Of a DNA stretch of 13,862 nucleotides, positions 6,192 through 13,493 are shown in pieces. Under the pieces are notes generated by a model. That model was not told where the DNA came from, searched no databases, and saw only the letters and a list, made by a program, of their open reading frames with translations. The translations under genes and the position numbers were made by a program. The DNA is from Gammaproteobacteria bacterium. GTDB lineage: Bacteria > Pseudomonadota > Gammaproteobacteria > J044. The stretch is taken from positions 1 through 13,862 of the forward strand of contig RFHG01000119.1 in assembly GCA_003696465.1 (NCBI GenBank), written 5' to 3'. Each line of letters begins with the position of its first letter. Position 1 is the first letter of the stretch.

Positions 6192-7430
6192 GTGAGCAAG
6201 CGACGCGTAGTGGTAACGGGCCTCGGTATCGTCTCTCCCATCGGCTCCACGGTGCCGAAGGCGTGGGAGAATGCCGTCGCCGGCAAGAGCGGCATTGCCC
6301 CCATCGATACTTTCGATACCAGCGACTTCGCCGTGAAGTTCGCCGGCCAGGTGCCCGATTTCGATGCCGATACATATATCCCGAAGAAGGAACAGAAGAA
6401 GATGGACGTCTTCGTCCACTACGGGATCGGTGCCGCCATACAGGCCATGCAGGATGCCGGGCTGGACGTGACCGAAGAGAACGCCGAGCGCATCGGTGTG
6501 GCCATCGGTTCCGGCATCGGCGGCATCTATGGCATCGAAAAGACCCATGCAGCCATGCTCAAGGGCGGTCCGCGCAAGATTTCGCCCTTCTTCATCCCCA
6601 GCTCGATCATCAACATGATCTCGGGCAACCTGTCGATCATGTACGGCCTGAAAGGGCCCAACATCGCCATTGTCACAGCCTGTACCACGGCCACGCACAA
6701 CATCGGCGATGCCGCGCGCATGATCGCCTACGGAGACGCCGATGTCATGATCGCCGGCGGTGCCGAGATGGCCTCCACGCCACTGGGCATTGGCGGCTTT
6801 GCCGCGGCGCGGGCGCTGTCCACCCGCAATGATGATCCGCAGGCGGCCAGCCGTCCCTGGGACCGCGACCGGGACGGTTTCGTGCTGGCCGATGGCGCGG
6901 GTGTGCTGGTGATCGAGGAATACGAGCACGCCAGGGCGCGTGGGGCACGCATCTATTGCGAGCTGGCCGGTTACGGCATGAGCGCGGATGCCTACCACAT
7001 GACCCAGCCTTCCAAGGGGGGCGAGGGCGCGGCGCGCTGCATGCTCAATGCCCTGAACGATGCCGGTATCGACACCGCGGAGGTGGACTACATCAATGCC
7101 CATGGCACCTCGACCCCGGCCGGCGACATTGCCGAGACCGAGGCCATCAAGCGCGCCTTCGGCGATCACGCGCATGAGCTTGCGGTGAGTTCCACCAAGT
7201 CGATGACCGGGCACATGCTCGGTGCAGCCGGCGGTGCCGAAGCGGTATTCACCGTTCTGGCCATGCACCATGGCGTCATCCCGCCGACCATCAATCTGGA
7301 AAACCCGGATCCGGCCTGTGACCTGGACTATGTGCCCAACGAGGCGCGCGAGGCCGACATCGACGTGGCGCTGTCCAATTCCTTCGGCTTTGGCGGTACC
7401 AACGGCACGCTCGTTTTCCGCCGTCTCTGA
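6192..7430 (+). CDS. fabF: 3-oxoacyl-ACP synthase II FabF
   Basis: Condensing enzyme (KAS II) that joins malonyl-ACP to acyl-ACP in fatty-acid elongation and, in E. coli, adjusts unsaturated chain length with temperature. The product has 412 residues (E. coli 413). The chosen start is GTG at 6192, giving (M)SKRRVVVTGLGIVSPIG, the standard N-terminus. An ATG in frame at 6144 would add 16 unmatched residues and lies inside the preceding hairpin. AGG at 6181-6183 is the Shine-Dalgarno. The catalytic set is C164 (TACTT), H304 (NAHGTST), K336 (SSTKSMTGH) and H341, each one higher than in E. coli. The C-terminal NSFGFGGTNG gating loop is present. It follows acpP, its substrate carrier, and is followed by the folate gene pabB after 83 bases. 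Confidence 0.96.
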   Translation: MSKRRVVVTGLGIVSPIGSTVPKAWENAVAGKSGIAPIDTFDTSDFAVKFAGQVPDFDADTYIPKKEQKKMDVFVHYGIGAAIQAMQDAGLDVTEENAERIGVAIGSGIGGIYGIEKTHAAMLKGGPRKISPFFIPSSIINMISGNLSIMYGLKGPNIAIVTACTTATHNIGDAARMIAYGDADVMIAGGAEMASTPLGIGGFAAARALSTRNDDPQAASRPWDRDRDGFVLADGAGVLVIEEYEHARARGARIYCELAGYGMSADAYHMTQPSKGGEGAARCMLNALNDAGIDTAEVDYINAHGTSTPAGDIAETEAIKRAFGDHAHELAVSSTKSMTGHMLGAAGGAEAVFTVLAMHHGVIPPTINLENPDPACDLDYVPNEAREADIDVALSNSFGFGGTNGTLVFRRL

Positions 7431-7513
7431 GTCCCGCATTCAAACCGTCCGTGACCGGTCCTGAGTGCGGAGGCTCGGTGGCGGGCAATCCTGCCCTTGC
7501 GGACCCTTGAATC

Positions 7514-8845
7514 ATGGCACGCCCCCAGCAGCCCCCACTGATCGAACCGGCCGATGAATGGCTGGCGCATGGTGACCTGCTGTCCCTGCATGCCCTGAAT
7601 CCGCGGCGCTACCCCCATCTGCTGCAGAGCGTTGGCGGGCAGGGCATGGATATCCTGTTTGCCTTTCCCGACGAGCGGCTGGCCTTCGGCCCCGGCCAGG
7701 GCGCGGATTTTCTTGCCGCACTGGCAGAGCGTGTGCATGTCGCCGGTCATGCGACTGGCACTGGCCAGGGGCTGCCCTTTGCAGGTGGCTGGTTTCTGTT
7801 CCTGGGCTATGAGCTGGCGGCCGCCATCGAACCCCGGCTCGAACTGCCGGAGGATCCCGACCGCCTGCCGGTGGCAATGATGGAGCATTGCCCTGCGGCT
7901 TTTGTGCGCGACGACTCCGGCCGGTTGTGGGCGGTGGCACCCGATCGCGCACACCTCGAGCAGATGCGAGAGGATGCACGCGCCGCGCCCGGGCCGGCAG
8001 AAGAGCCGGGCCCGCTTGCCCTTGCCGGGCTCGAGGAAGAGCCGCCACAGCGTTTCCTGCAGGGAGTCGAACGCATTCGCAACTACGTCCGTGAGGGGGA
8101 CGTATTCCAGGTCAATCTCTCGCGTGCCTGGCAGGGCCGGCTGGCGGACGAGGTCGATGATGTGGCTCTGTTTGCCCGGCTGCGCGCGACCAACCCGGCT
8201 CCCTTCGCCGCCCTCGCCACCTGGGACGATAGGGCCATCGTCAGCTCCTCGCCGGAGCGGCTTGTGCGCATCCAGGGGGAGCGGGTGGAGACGCGGCCCA
8301 TCGCCGGCACCCGCCCGCGTGGCCAGAACGATGCCGAGGATACGGGCCTGTCTGCGGAGCTCATGGCCCATCCCAAGGAGCGGGCCGAGCACGTCATGCT
8401 CATCGATCTGGAGCGCAACGACCTGGGCCGGGTATGTCGTGCCGGTACGGTGCAGGTCGACGAGCTGATGGTCATCGAATCCTATGCACATGTGCACCAT
8501 ATCGTGTCCAATGTATCGGGCGTGCTGCAGCCGGGAAGGGGGGCTGCGGACGTGATCCGCGCCGTGTTCCCCGGCGGCACCATCACCGGCTGTCCCAAGG
8601 TGCGTTGCATGGAGATCATTGCCGAACTGGAAGGCACGGGGCGCGGCGCCTATACCGGTTCGCTGGGCTGGCTCGGCTACAATGGCGACATGGATCTCAA
8701 CATCCTCATCCGTACCCTGGTCCGCACCGGCCGTGATATCCGCTTCCGTACCGGAGCCGGCATCGTGCACGACTCGGTCCCTGATCGCGAGCTGGCCGAG
8801 ACCCGCCACAAGGCCGAGGGCCTGCTGCGGATGTTCGCGCGGTGA
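7514..8845 (+). CDS. pabB: Aminodeoxychorismate synthase component I PabB
   Basis: Converts chorismate with ammonia (from glutamine through PabA) to 4-amino-4-deoxychorismate, the first committed step to p-aminobenzoate and folate. The product has 443 residues (E. coli 453). The N-terminal domain shows FLGYELAAAIEP. The C-terminal chorismate-binding domain begins near 180 (RFLQGVERIRNYVREGDVFQVNLS) and contains SSSPERLVR, HPKERAEHVMLIDLERNDLGRV, FPGGTITGCPK and GAYTGSLGW. The motif at 262-266 is PIAGT; E. coli PabB has PIKGT, whose lysine forms a covalent intermediate, while TrpE enzymes have PIAGT. Anthranilate synthase is therefore the alternative, but overlap with pabC (GTGA, 8842-8845) and no trp genes nearby favour PabB. 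Its Shine-Dalgarno is weak. Confidence 0.88.
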   Translation: MARPQQPPLIEPADEWLAHGDLLSLHALNPRRYPHLLQSVGGQGMDILFAFPDERLAFGPGQGADFLAALAERVHVAGHATGTGQGLPFAGGWFLFLGYELAAAIEPRLELPEDPDRLPVAMMEHCPAAFVRDDSGRLWAVAPDRAHLEQMREDARAAPGPAEEPGPLALAGLEEEPPQRFLQGVERIRNYVREGDVFQVNLSRAWQGRLADEVDDVALFARLRATNPAPFAALATWDDRAIVSSSPERLVRIQGERVETRPIAGTRPRGQNDAEDTGLSAELMAHPKERAEHVMLIDLERNDLGRVCRAGTVQVDELMVIESYAHVHHIVSNVSGVLQPGRGAADVIRAVFPGGTITGCPKVRCMEIIAELEGTGRGAYTGSLGWLGYNGDMDLNILIRTLVRTGRDIRFRTGAGIVHDSVPDRELAETRHKAEGLLRMFAR

Positions 8846-9669
8846 GCCGTTCCTGGATCGATGGCAGTCCCGGCGACTGCGTGCCGGTCGACGACCGCGG
8901 GCTGTCCTATGCCGACGGCCTGTTCGAGACCCTGCGCGTCGATGACGGCACGCCCTGCCTGTGGGCACGGCACAAGGCACGACTGCGCCATGGCTGCCGT
9001 GTCCTTGGCATTCCCATGCCGGAGGAGGGCGTGCTCGATGAGGAGGCCCGTGAATACGCCCGTCGGCTGGGCTCGGGAGTATTGCGCCTCATGCTTACCC
9101 GGGGCTCGGGCGGCCGTGGCTACAGCCCGCCGGAGTCCGTTCGCCCACGGCGCATCTGGAGCATCCACCCGCTGCCACAGTGGCCGGCATCCTGGCTGCA
9201 GAGAGGGGTCGAGGTGGGGTTGTGCCGAACGCGACTTTCCGCCCAGCCGCTGCTTGCGGGGCTCAAGCACATGGCCCGGCTGGAGCAGGTAATGGCGCGG
9301 CAGGAGCTGGGAACGGGCCTCGCCGAGGGGCTGATGATGGACGGGCAGGGCCGGGTCATCGAAGGCACCATGAGCAACCTGTTCGTCCATTTCGACGGGC
9401 GCTGGTGGACGCCGCGGATCGACCACAGTGGCGTGGCCGGTGTCGTGCGCAGCCTGCTGCTGGAAACCGGCATGCCCGATGGCAGCCCGGTGGCAGAACT
9501 GGAAACCCTGCGCATCGATACGCTGTTTGCCGCCGAGGCCATGCTGCTGACCAACAGCGTGATCGGTGCCTGGGCCGTGCGCCGTCTGGCTGGGGTAGAA
9601 TTCGATCCTCCGCTGGAACTGGCCCGCATGATCCGCGAAAGGACCTGCCTGACATGTCGTTCAGACTGA
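8842..9669 (+). CDS. pabC: Aminodeoxychorismate lyase PabC
   Basis: PLP-dependent fold-type IV enzyme that splits 4-amino-4-deoxychorismate into p-aminobenzoate and pyruvate, directly following the PabB step. The product has 275 residues (E. coli 269). The start is GTG at 8842, overlapping the pabB stop as GTGA; it gives SWIDGSPGDCVPVDDRGLSY followed by ADGLFETLRV, the family's usual beginning, and no in-frame ATG fits better. The PLP lysine is K142 in GLKHMARLEQ, and the PLP-contacting EGTMSN follows with E174. The late TNSVIGAWAV segment is also characteristic. Branched-chain aminotransferase IlvE shares the fold, but the short length, the GLKHM sequence and linkage to pabB point to PabC. 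The 3' end overlaps mltG by 16 bases. Confidence 0.94.
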   Translation: MSRSWIDGSPGDCVPVDDRGLSYADGLFETLRVDDGTPCLWARHKARLRHGCRVLGIPMPEEGVLDEEAREYARRLGSGVLRLMLTRGSGGRGYSPPESVRPRRIWSIHPLPQWPASWLQRGVEVGLCRTRLSAQPLLAGLKHMARLEQVMARQELGTGLAEGLMMDGQGRVIEGTMSNLFVHFDGRWWTPRIDHSGVAGVVRSLLLETGMPDGSPVAELETLRIDTLFAAEAMLLTNSVIGAWAVRRLAGVEFDPPLELARMIRERTCLTCRSD

Positions 9670-10676
9670 GACTGCTGTTTTTCCTCCTGCTGGTGGCCGT
9701 TGCCGGCCTGCTCGGCTGGGGCTGGGCCGAACTCAATCGGCCCGTGACCCTGGAGGCCCCGGTCGTACTGGAAGTACAGCCGGGCAGTACATTGACGGCA
9801 GTGGCGCGCCAGTTGCAGGAAATCGGGCTGGTAAGACATCCCGGGATCTGGCGGGCCTATGCCCGAGTCAAGGGGCTCGATCGCACGCTCAAGGCGGGTG
9901 AATACGAACTGGACGGTACGGTCACGCCGCTTTCCGTCCTTGCGCTGCTCAACAGCGGGCGCACGCGCCAGTACAGCGTGACCATTCTCGAGGGCTGGAC
10001 CTATCGGCAGATGCTCGAACACCTGTGGGCCCAGCCACGCCTGAAGCGTACCCTCGACGCGCAGCAGGCATCCGGCATCATGCAGCGACTGGGCATGCCG
10101 GAGATGAATCCCGAGGGCTGGTTCCTGCCGGAAACCTATTTCTACAGCAGCGGCATGACCGATTTCGACATCCTGCGTCGCAGCCATGAGGCGATGCGCA
10201 GGCTGCTTGAGCAGGAATGGGAGACACGGGGCGACAATCTGCCGCTGAAGACGCCCTACGAGGCTCTGATCCTGGCCTCCATTGTCGAGAAGGAAACCGG
10301 TGCAGCCGACGAACGGCCGATGATTGCGGCCGTGTTCATCAACCGCCTGCGCAAGGGCATGCGGCTGCAGACCGACCCGACCGTGATCTATGGCATGGGC
10401 GATCGCTACCGGGGCAATATCCGCAAGTCCGACCTGCGTCGCGACACCCCCTACAATACCTATACCCGCAAGGGGCTGCCCCCGACGCCCATCGCCCTGC
10501 CTTCGGCCTCCAGCATCCATGCCGTGCTGCATCCGGCCAACACCTCGGCACTGTATTTCGTGGCCAGTGGCGGGGGGCGCCATCATTTCAGCAAGACCTA
10601 CGAGGAACATCGCAAGGCTGTCATCAAGTACCTGCTCGGCGGGAATGCCGCACGCTACAAGGGCGACCAACCATGA
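9654..10676 (+). CDS. mltG: Endolytic murein transglycosylase MltG
   Basis: Inner-membrane enzyme that cleaves nascent glycan strands within the chain and is thought to end peptidoglycan polymerisation. The product has 340 residues, the same as E. coli MltG (YceG). A single membrane segment lies at about 6-24 (leucine-rich, after FRLR), leaving the rest periplasmic. A LysM-like region follows (about 40-110, with PGSTLTAVARQL and LKAGEYEL). The YceG catalytic domain contains PEGWFLPETYFY, ASIVEKET with the catalytic glutamate E212, and LQTDPTVIYG. The frame stays open far upstream inside pabC, but the ATG at 9654 is preceded by AAAGGA (9638-9643) and gives the correct membrane-anchor start. 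It overlaps pabC by 16 bases and tmk by 4. Confidence 0.96.
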   Translation: MSFRLRLLFFLLLVAVAGLLGWGWAELNRPVTLEAPVVLEVQPGSTLTAVARQLQEIGLVRHPGIWRAYARVKGLDRTLKAGEYELDGTVTPLSVLALLNSGRTRQYSVTILEGWTYRQMLEHLWAQPRLKRTLDAQQASGIMQRLGMPEMNPEGWFLPETYFYSSGMTDFDILRRSHEAMRRLLEQEWETRGDNLPLKTPYEALILASIVEKETGAADERPMIAAVFINRLRKGMRLQTDPTVIYGMGDRYRGNIRKSDLRRDTPYNTYTRKGLPPTPIALPSASSIHAVLHPANTSALYFVASGGGRHHFSKTYEEHRKAVIKYLLGGNAARYKGDQP

Positions 10677-11308
10677 GCCGGGGCTGCTTCATCACCGTGG
10701 AAGGCGTCGAGGGCGTCGGCAAGTCGACCCAGATCGAGGCCCTGGTCGAGCGTCTGCGCATCCACGGCCTCGAGGTGGAGCTGACCCGTGAGCCCGGCGG
10801 TACCGAAGTGGGGGAGGCCATTCGTACCCTGCTGCTCTCGCCCGAATACCCTCCCATGCACGCCGATACCGAGTTGCTGCTGATGTTTGCTGCCCGTGCC
10901 GAACACATTCAGCGCCGTATCCTGCCGGCGCTTGAGCAGGGCCGCTGGGTGGTGTGTGATCGCTTTACCGATGCCAGCTATGCCTACCAGGGAGGTGGTC
11001 GGGGAATGCCGCTGGAGCGCATTGCGCAGCTCGAGCAGTGGGTACAGGGCGATTTCCGTCCCGATGCCACCCTGTTGCTCGACGCCCCGCCGGAAGTGGG
11101 GCTGGCCCGGGCGCGGGCGCGCGGGCCCCAGGACCGCTTCGAGCAGGAAGCCGTGGCCTTCTTCGAGCGCGTTCGCGCGGTCTACCTGCAACGGGCGGCT
11201 GCCGAACCGGAGCGATTTCGCGTCATCGATGCCGCCCGGCCGCTGGAGGCGGTGCGTGCCGAGGTGTGCGCAGTGGCCGATGCATTGCTGGAGCAGTGCC
11301 GCGCATGA
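10673..11308 (+). CDS. tmk: Thymidylate kinase
   Basis: Phosphorylates dTMP to dTDP with ATP, required for all dTTP synthesis. The product has 211 residues (E. coli 213). The P-loop GVEGVGKST is at 11-19, followed by the substrate-binding REPGGTEVGE, the dTMP-binding DRF near 96-98 and SYAYQGGGRG. The lid region LARARARGPQDRFEQE contains several arginines. In E. coli-type enzymes the catalytic arginine sits in the lid rather than the P-loop; the P-loop here has no arginine, and the lid arginines fit that class. The ATG at 10673 overlaps the mltG stop as ATGA, and the 3' end overlaps holB the same way, so translation is coupled along mltG-tmk-holB. Confidence 0.96.
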   Translation: MSRGCFITVEGVEGVGKSTQIEALVERLRIHGLEVELTREPGGTEVGEAIRTLLLSPEYPPMHADTELLLMFAARAEHIQRRILPALEQGRWVVCDRFTDASYAYQGGGRGMPLERIAQLEQWVQGDFRPDATLLLDAPPEVGLARARARGPQDRFEQEAVAFFERVRAVYLQRAAAEPERFRVIDAARPLEAVRAEVCAVADALLEQCRA

Positions 11309-12318
11309 GTGAGGCACTCCTGCCCTGGCTGCGCTCGCCCTGGCGACGCCTGTCCGACCAGAAGGTACAGGGGCGTCTGCCTCATGCGCTTCTGATCACA
11401 GGGCTGCCCGGTATGGGCAAGGGGCTGCTGGCCGACGCGCTGGCACGGCTGATGTTGTGCCAGGCGCCTCGGGATACCGGCGAGGGCAGGCAGGCCTGCG
11501 GCAGCTGCGAGTCCTGTACCCTGCTGGACGCGGAGACCCATCCGGACTTTCGCCGGCTCGGCGTGCCCGAGGGCAAGCAGCAGATTCCCGTTGACGAAGT
11601 GCGCGGACTGATCGAGTTCGTGCAGATGAGCAGCCAGTTCCGTGGTGCCCGGGTAGCCATGATCGAGCCGGCCGATGCCCTCAACGTGGCCTCGGCCAAT
11701 GCCCTGCTGAAGACGCTGGAAGAGCCGCCGCCCGATGCGCTGCTGATCCTGGTCAGCAGTCGCCCCAGCCGTTTGCCGGTAACCATTCGCAGCCGCTGCC
11801 AGCGCCTGCATCTTGCCCCGCCGTCGGCGGTGGAGGTGGCCGCCTGGCTGCGTGCCCGGCAGGCCGGGGTGGAGGAGGCCGATCTGGAGAAGGCACTGGC
11901 CATTGCCCATGGGGCTCCGCTGGCCGCCGCCGAGCTGCTCGAGAGCGATGCCCTGGCCCGGCGTGACGCCCTGTTCGACGACCTGTTCTCGGTGCTGCGC
12001 GGGCAGATGTCCGTCAGTACCTTTTCCGGCCGCTTCGAGGGGCAGTACGACAGCCGCCTGCTGGGCTGGATCGGCGACTGGCTGCACGACCTTGCACTGC
12101 TGTCCCTGACGGAAAATCCGCCCGATCTGCGCGCGCCCGACAAGCGCGAGGACTTGCTTCGGCTGGCCAAGGCGCTAGACTTGAAGCGGGTCTTCTCGCT
12201 GCACAGCAGGGTGCAGGAGGCACTGCGCCTGCTCGGGCAGGTGGCAGTGAACCCGCAACTGGCGCTGGAAGCCCTGCTGGTGGAATGGCAGGACGCGCTC
12301 AACATCCGACAGAGGTAA
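11305..12318 (+). CDS. holB: DNA polymerase III subunit delta prime HolB
   Basis: Stator subunit of the clamp loader that helps place the beta sliding clamp on primed DNA. The product has 337 residues (E. coli 334). After PWLRSPWRRL and a GRLPHALLITG strand, the P-loop region reads GLPGMGKG (33-40): the lysine is kept but the usual Ser/Thr is Gly, whereas E. coli has GMGDD. Four zinc-ligand cysteines lie at C52, C65, C68 and C71 (CGSCESC). The box LLKTLEEPP and the SRC motif (TIRSRCQRL), which supplies the arginine finger to a neighbouring subunit, are intact. The C-terminal collar domain is less conserved. It overlaps tmk as ATGA, and its stop lies within the pilZ ribosome-site region. Confidence 0.93.
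   Translation: MSEALLPWLRSPWRRLSDQKVQGRLPHALLITGLPGMGKGLLADALARLMLCQAPRDTGEGRQACGSCESCTLLDAETHPDFRRLGVPEGKQQIPVDEVRGLIEFVQMSSQFRGARVAMIEPADALNVASANALLKTLEEPPPDALLILVSSRPSRLPVTIRSRCQRLHLAPPSAVEVAAWLRARQAGVEEADLEKALAIAHGAPLAAAELLESDALARRDALFDDLFSVLRGQMSVSTFSGRFEGQYDSRLLGWIGDWLHDLALLSLTENPPDLRAPDKREDLLRLAKALDLKRVFSLHSRVQEALRLLGQVAVNPQLALEALLVEWQDALNIRQR
12311..12315 (+). promoter_or_regulatory. Strong ribosome binding site of pilZ, abutting the holB stop
   Basis: AGAGG is immediately followed by the holB TAA (12316-12318), and the pilZ ATG is 7 bases downstream. It is among the best Shine-Dalgarno sequences in the operon, so pilZ may be translated more than holB from the same message. Confidence 0.7.
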
Positions 12319-12322
12319 CACC

Positions 12323-12670
12323 ATGGCAACTCCCGGTGGCGGCGGCATTCTTTCACTGGCAATCAAGGACAAGGGCTCGCTGTACGCGGCCTACATGCCG
12401 TTCATCAAGAACGGCGGCCTGTTCATCCCGACCCAGAAGCCCTACAAGCTCGGTGACGAGGTGTTCATGCTGCTCACCCTGATGGACGACAGCGAGCGCA
12501 TGCCGGTTGCCGGCAAGGTGGTGTGGATCACGCCGGCCGGGGCCACCGGAAACAAGACGCCGGGTATCGGGGTGCAGTTTTCCGAACAGGACAAGGGTGC
12601 CACGCGCAACAAGATCGAGGGCCTGCTGGCCGGCGCGCTGAAGGCCGACCGCCCCACGCACACGATGTAG
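12323..12670 (+). CDS. pilZ: Type IV pilus assembly protein PilZ
   Basis: Cytoplasmic single-domain PilZ protein needed for type IV pilus biogenesis; in Pseudomonas and Xanthomonas it works with PilB and FimX-type proteins. The product has 115 residues (P. aeruginosa about 118) and begins with the characteristic GILSLAIKDKGSLYAAYMPF, followed by KNGGLFIPT, LGDEVFMLLTLMD, VAGKVVWITP and GIGVQF. The N-terminal part up to residue 36 contains no arginine, so the RxxxR motif that binds cyclic di-GMP in other PilZ domains is missing, as is the serine of the (D/N)xSxxG box (NGGLFI region). This is normal for the true PilZ protein, which does not bind the nucleotide. The order holB-pilZ-tatD matches Pseudomonas; E. 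coli lacks pilZ there. Confidence 0.95.
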   Translation: MATPGGGGILSLAIKDKGSLYAAYMPFIKNGGLFIPTQKPYKLGDEVFMLLTLMDDSERMPVAGKVVWITPAGATGNKTPGIGVQFSEQDKGATRNKIEGLLAGALKADRPTHTM

Positions 12671-12680
12671 GCCAGTTTCC

Positions 12681-13457
12681 ATGCTGATCGATTCCCATTG
12701 CCACCTCGACAAGGTGGATACGGCCCCCTTTGGCGGTTCCGTCGCCAGCGTGCTGGATGCGGCGGCAGAGCAGGGTGTGGGCGGTTTTCTCAACGTCTGC
12801 ATCGATCTGGAGCACTTCGCCGATGTACACGACATTGCGCTGGCCGATGAACGGGTCTGGTGCAGCGTGGGCGTGCATCCCACCCACACGGAAGGCGAGG
12901 AGCCGACGGTGGAGCGTCTGTGTGCGCTGGGCAGTCAGGATCGGGTCATCGCCATTGGCGAGACCGGGCTCGACTACTACCGCATCGAGGGCGAAGGAGC
13001 CGACTGGCAGCGCGAGCGCTTCCGCACCCACATCCGTGCTGCCATCGAGCTGGACAAGCCATTGATCATCCATACCCGCTCGGCACGGGACGATACCCTG
13101 CGCATTCTCAGGGAAGAAGGCGCTCATCGCTGCCGCGGCATCATGCACTGCTTTGCCGAGGACTGGGAAACCGCAAGCCGGGCCATGGATCTCGGCTTCG
13201 TCATCTCCTTCTCTGGCATCATCACCTTCAAGAATGCCGAAGAGCTGCGCGATGTCGCCCGGCGCGTGCCCGAGGACATGATGCTGGTCGAAACCGATTC
13301 TCCCTGGTTGGCACCGGTGCCCTACCGCGGCAAGCCCAATCATCCCGCGCTGGTGCGTCACGTGGCCGAGAAGCTGGCCGAGGTGCGTGGCGTCGAGCCC
13401 GAGGTCATTGCGGAGCGTACCACGCGCAACTTCCGGGAGCTGTTTCAACTGGGCTGA
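12681..13457 (+). CDS. TatD-family metal-dependent hydrolase (YcfH type, putative DNase)
   Basis: Amidohydrolase-fold (TIM-barrel) enzyme of the TatD family; relatives have Mg-dependent 3'-5' DNase activity, but the cellular role of the YcfH branch is not settled. The product has 258 residues (E. coli YcfH 265). The metal ligands expected for the family are visible: H6 and H8 in DSHCHLD, E94 in IGETGLDYY, H131 in IIHTRSA, H156 in MHCF and D206 in VETDSPWL. The end AERTTRNFRELF is typical. Close resemblance to YcfH throughout and the position after holB/pilZ support the YcfH rather than the TatD branch. The start ATG at 12681 is 10 bases after pilZ and has a weak Shine-Dalgarno. It ends 36 bases from a convergent gene with no evident intrinsic terminator between them. 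Confidence 0.94.
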   Translation: MLIDSHCHLDKVDTAPFGGSVASVLDAAAEQGVGGFLNVCIDLEHFADVHDIALADERVWCSVGVHPTHTEGEEPTVERLCALGSQDRVIAIGETGLDYYRIEGEGADWQRERFRTHIRAAIELDKPLIIHTRSARDDTLRILREEGAHRCRGIMHCFAEDWETASRAMDLGFVISFSGIITFKNAEELRDVARRVPEDMMLVETDSPWLAPVPYRGKPNHPALVRHVAEKLAEVRGVEPEVIAERTTRNFRELFQLG

Positions 13458-13493
13458 GGGCTCGACACCTGTATCTGCAGGCTGACACACTCG

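Noticed and set aside
7483..7496. Small hairpin GGGCA-ATCC-TGCCC before pabB
   Set aside because: The 5-bp stem without a T-tract is expected by chance in GC-rich DNA and is too weak to assign a role.
9180..9653. Possible long N-terminal extension of MltG inside pabC
   Set aside because: The frame is merely open opposite a real gene; the extension is Arg/Pro/Ala-rich, and the ATG at 9654 gives the expected membrane anchor and family length.
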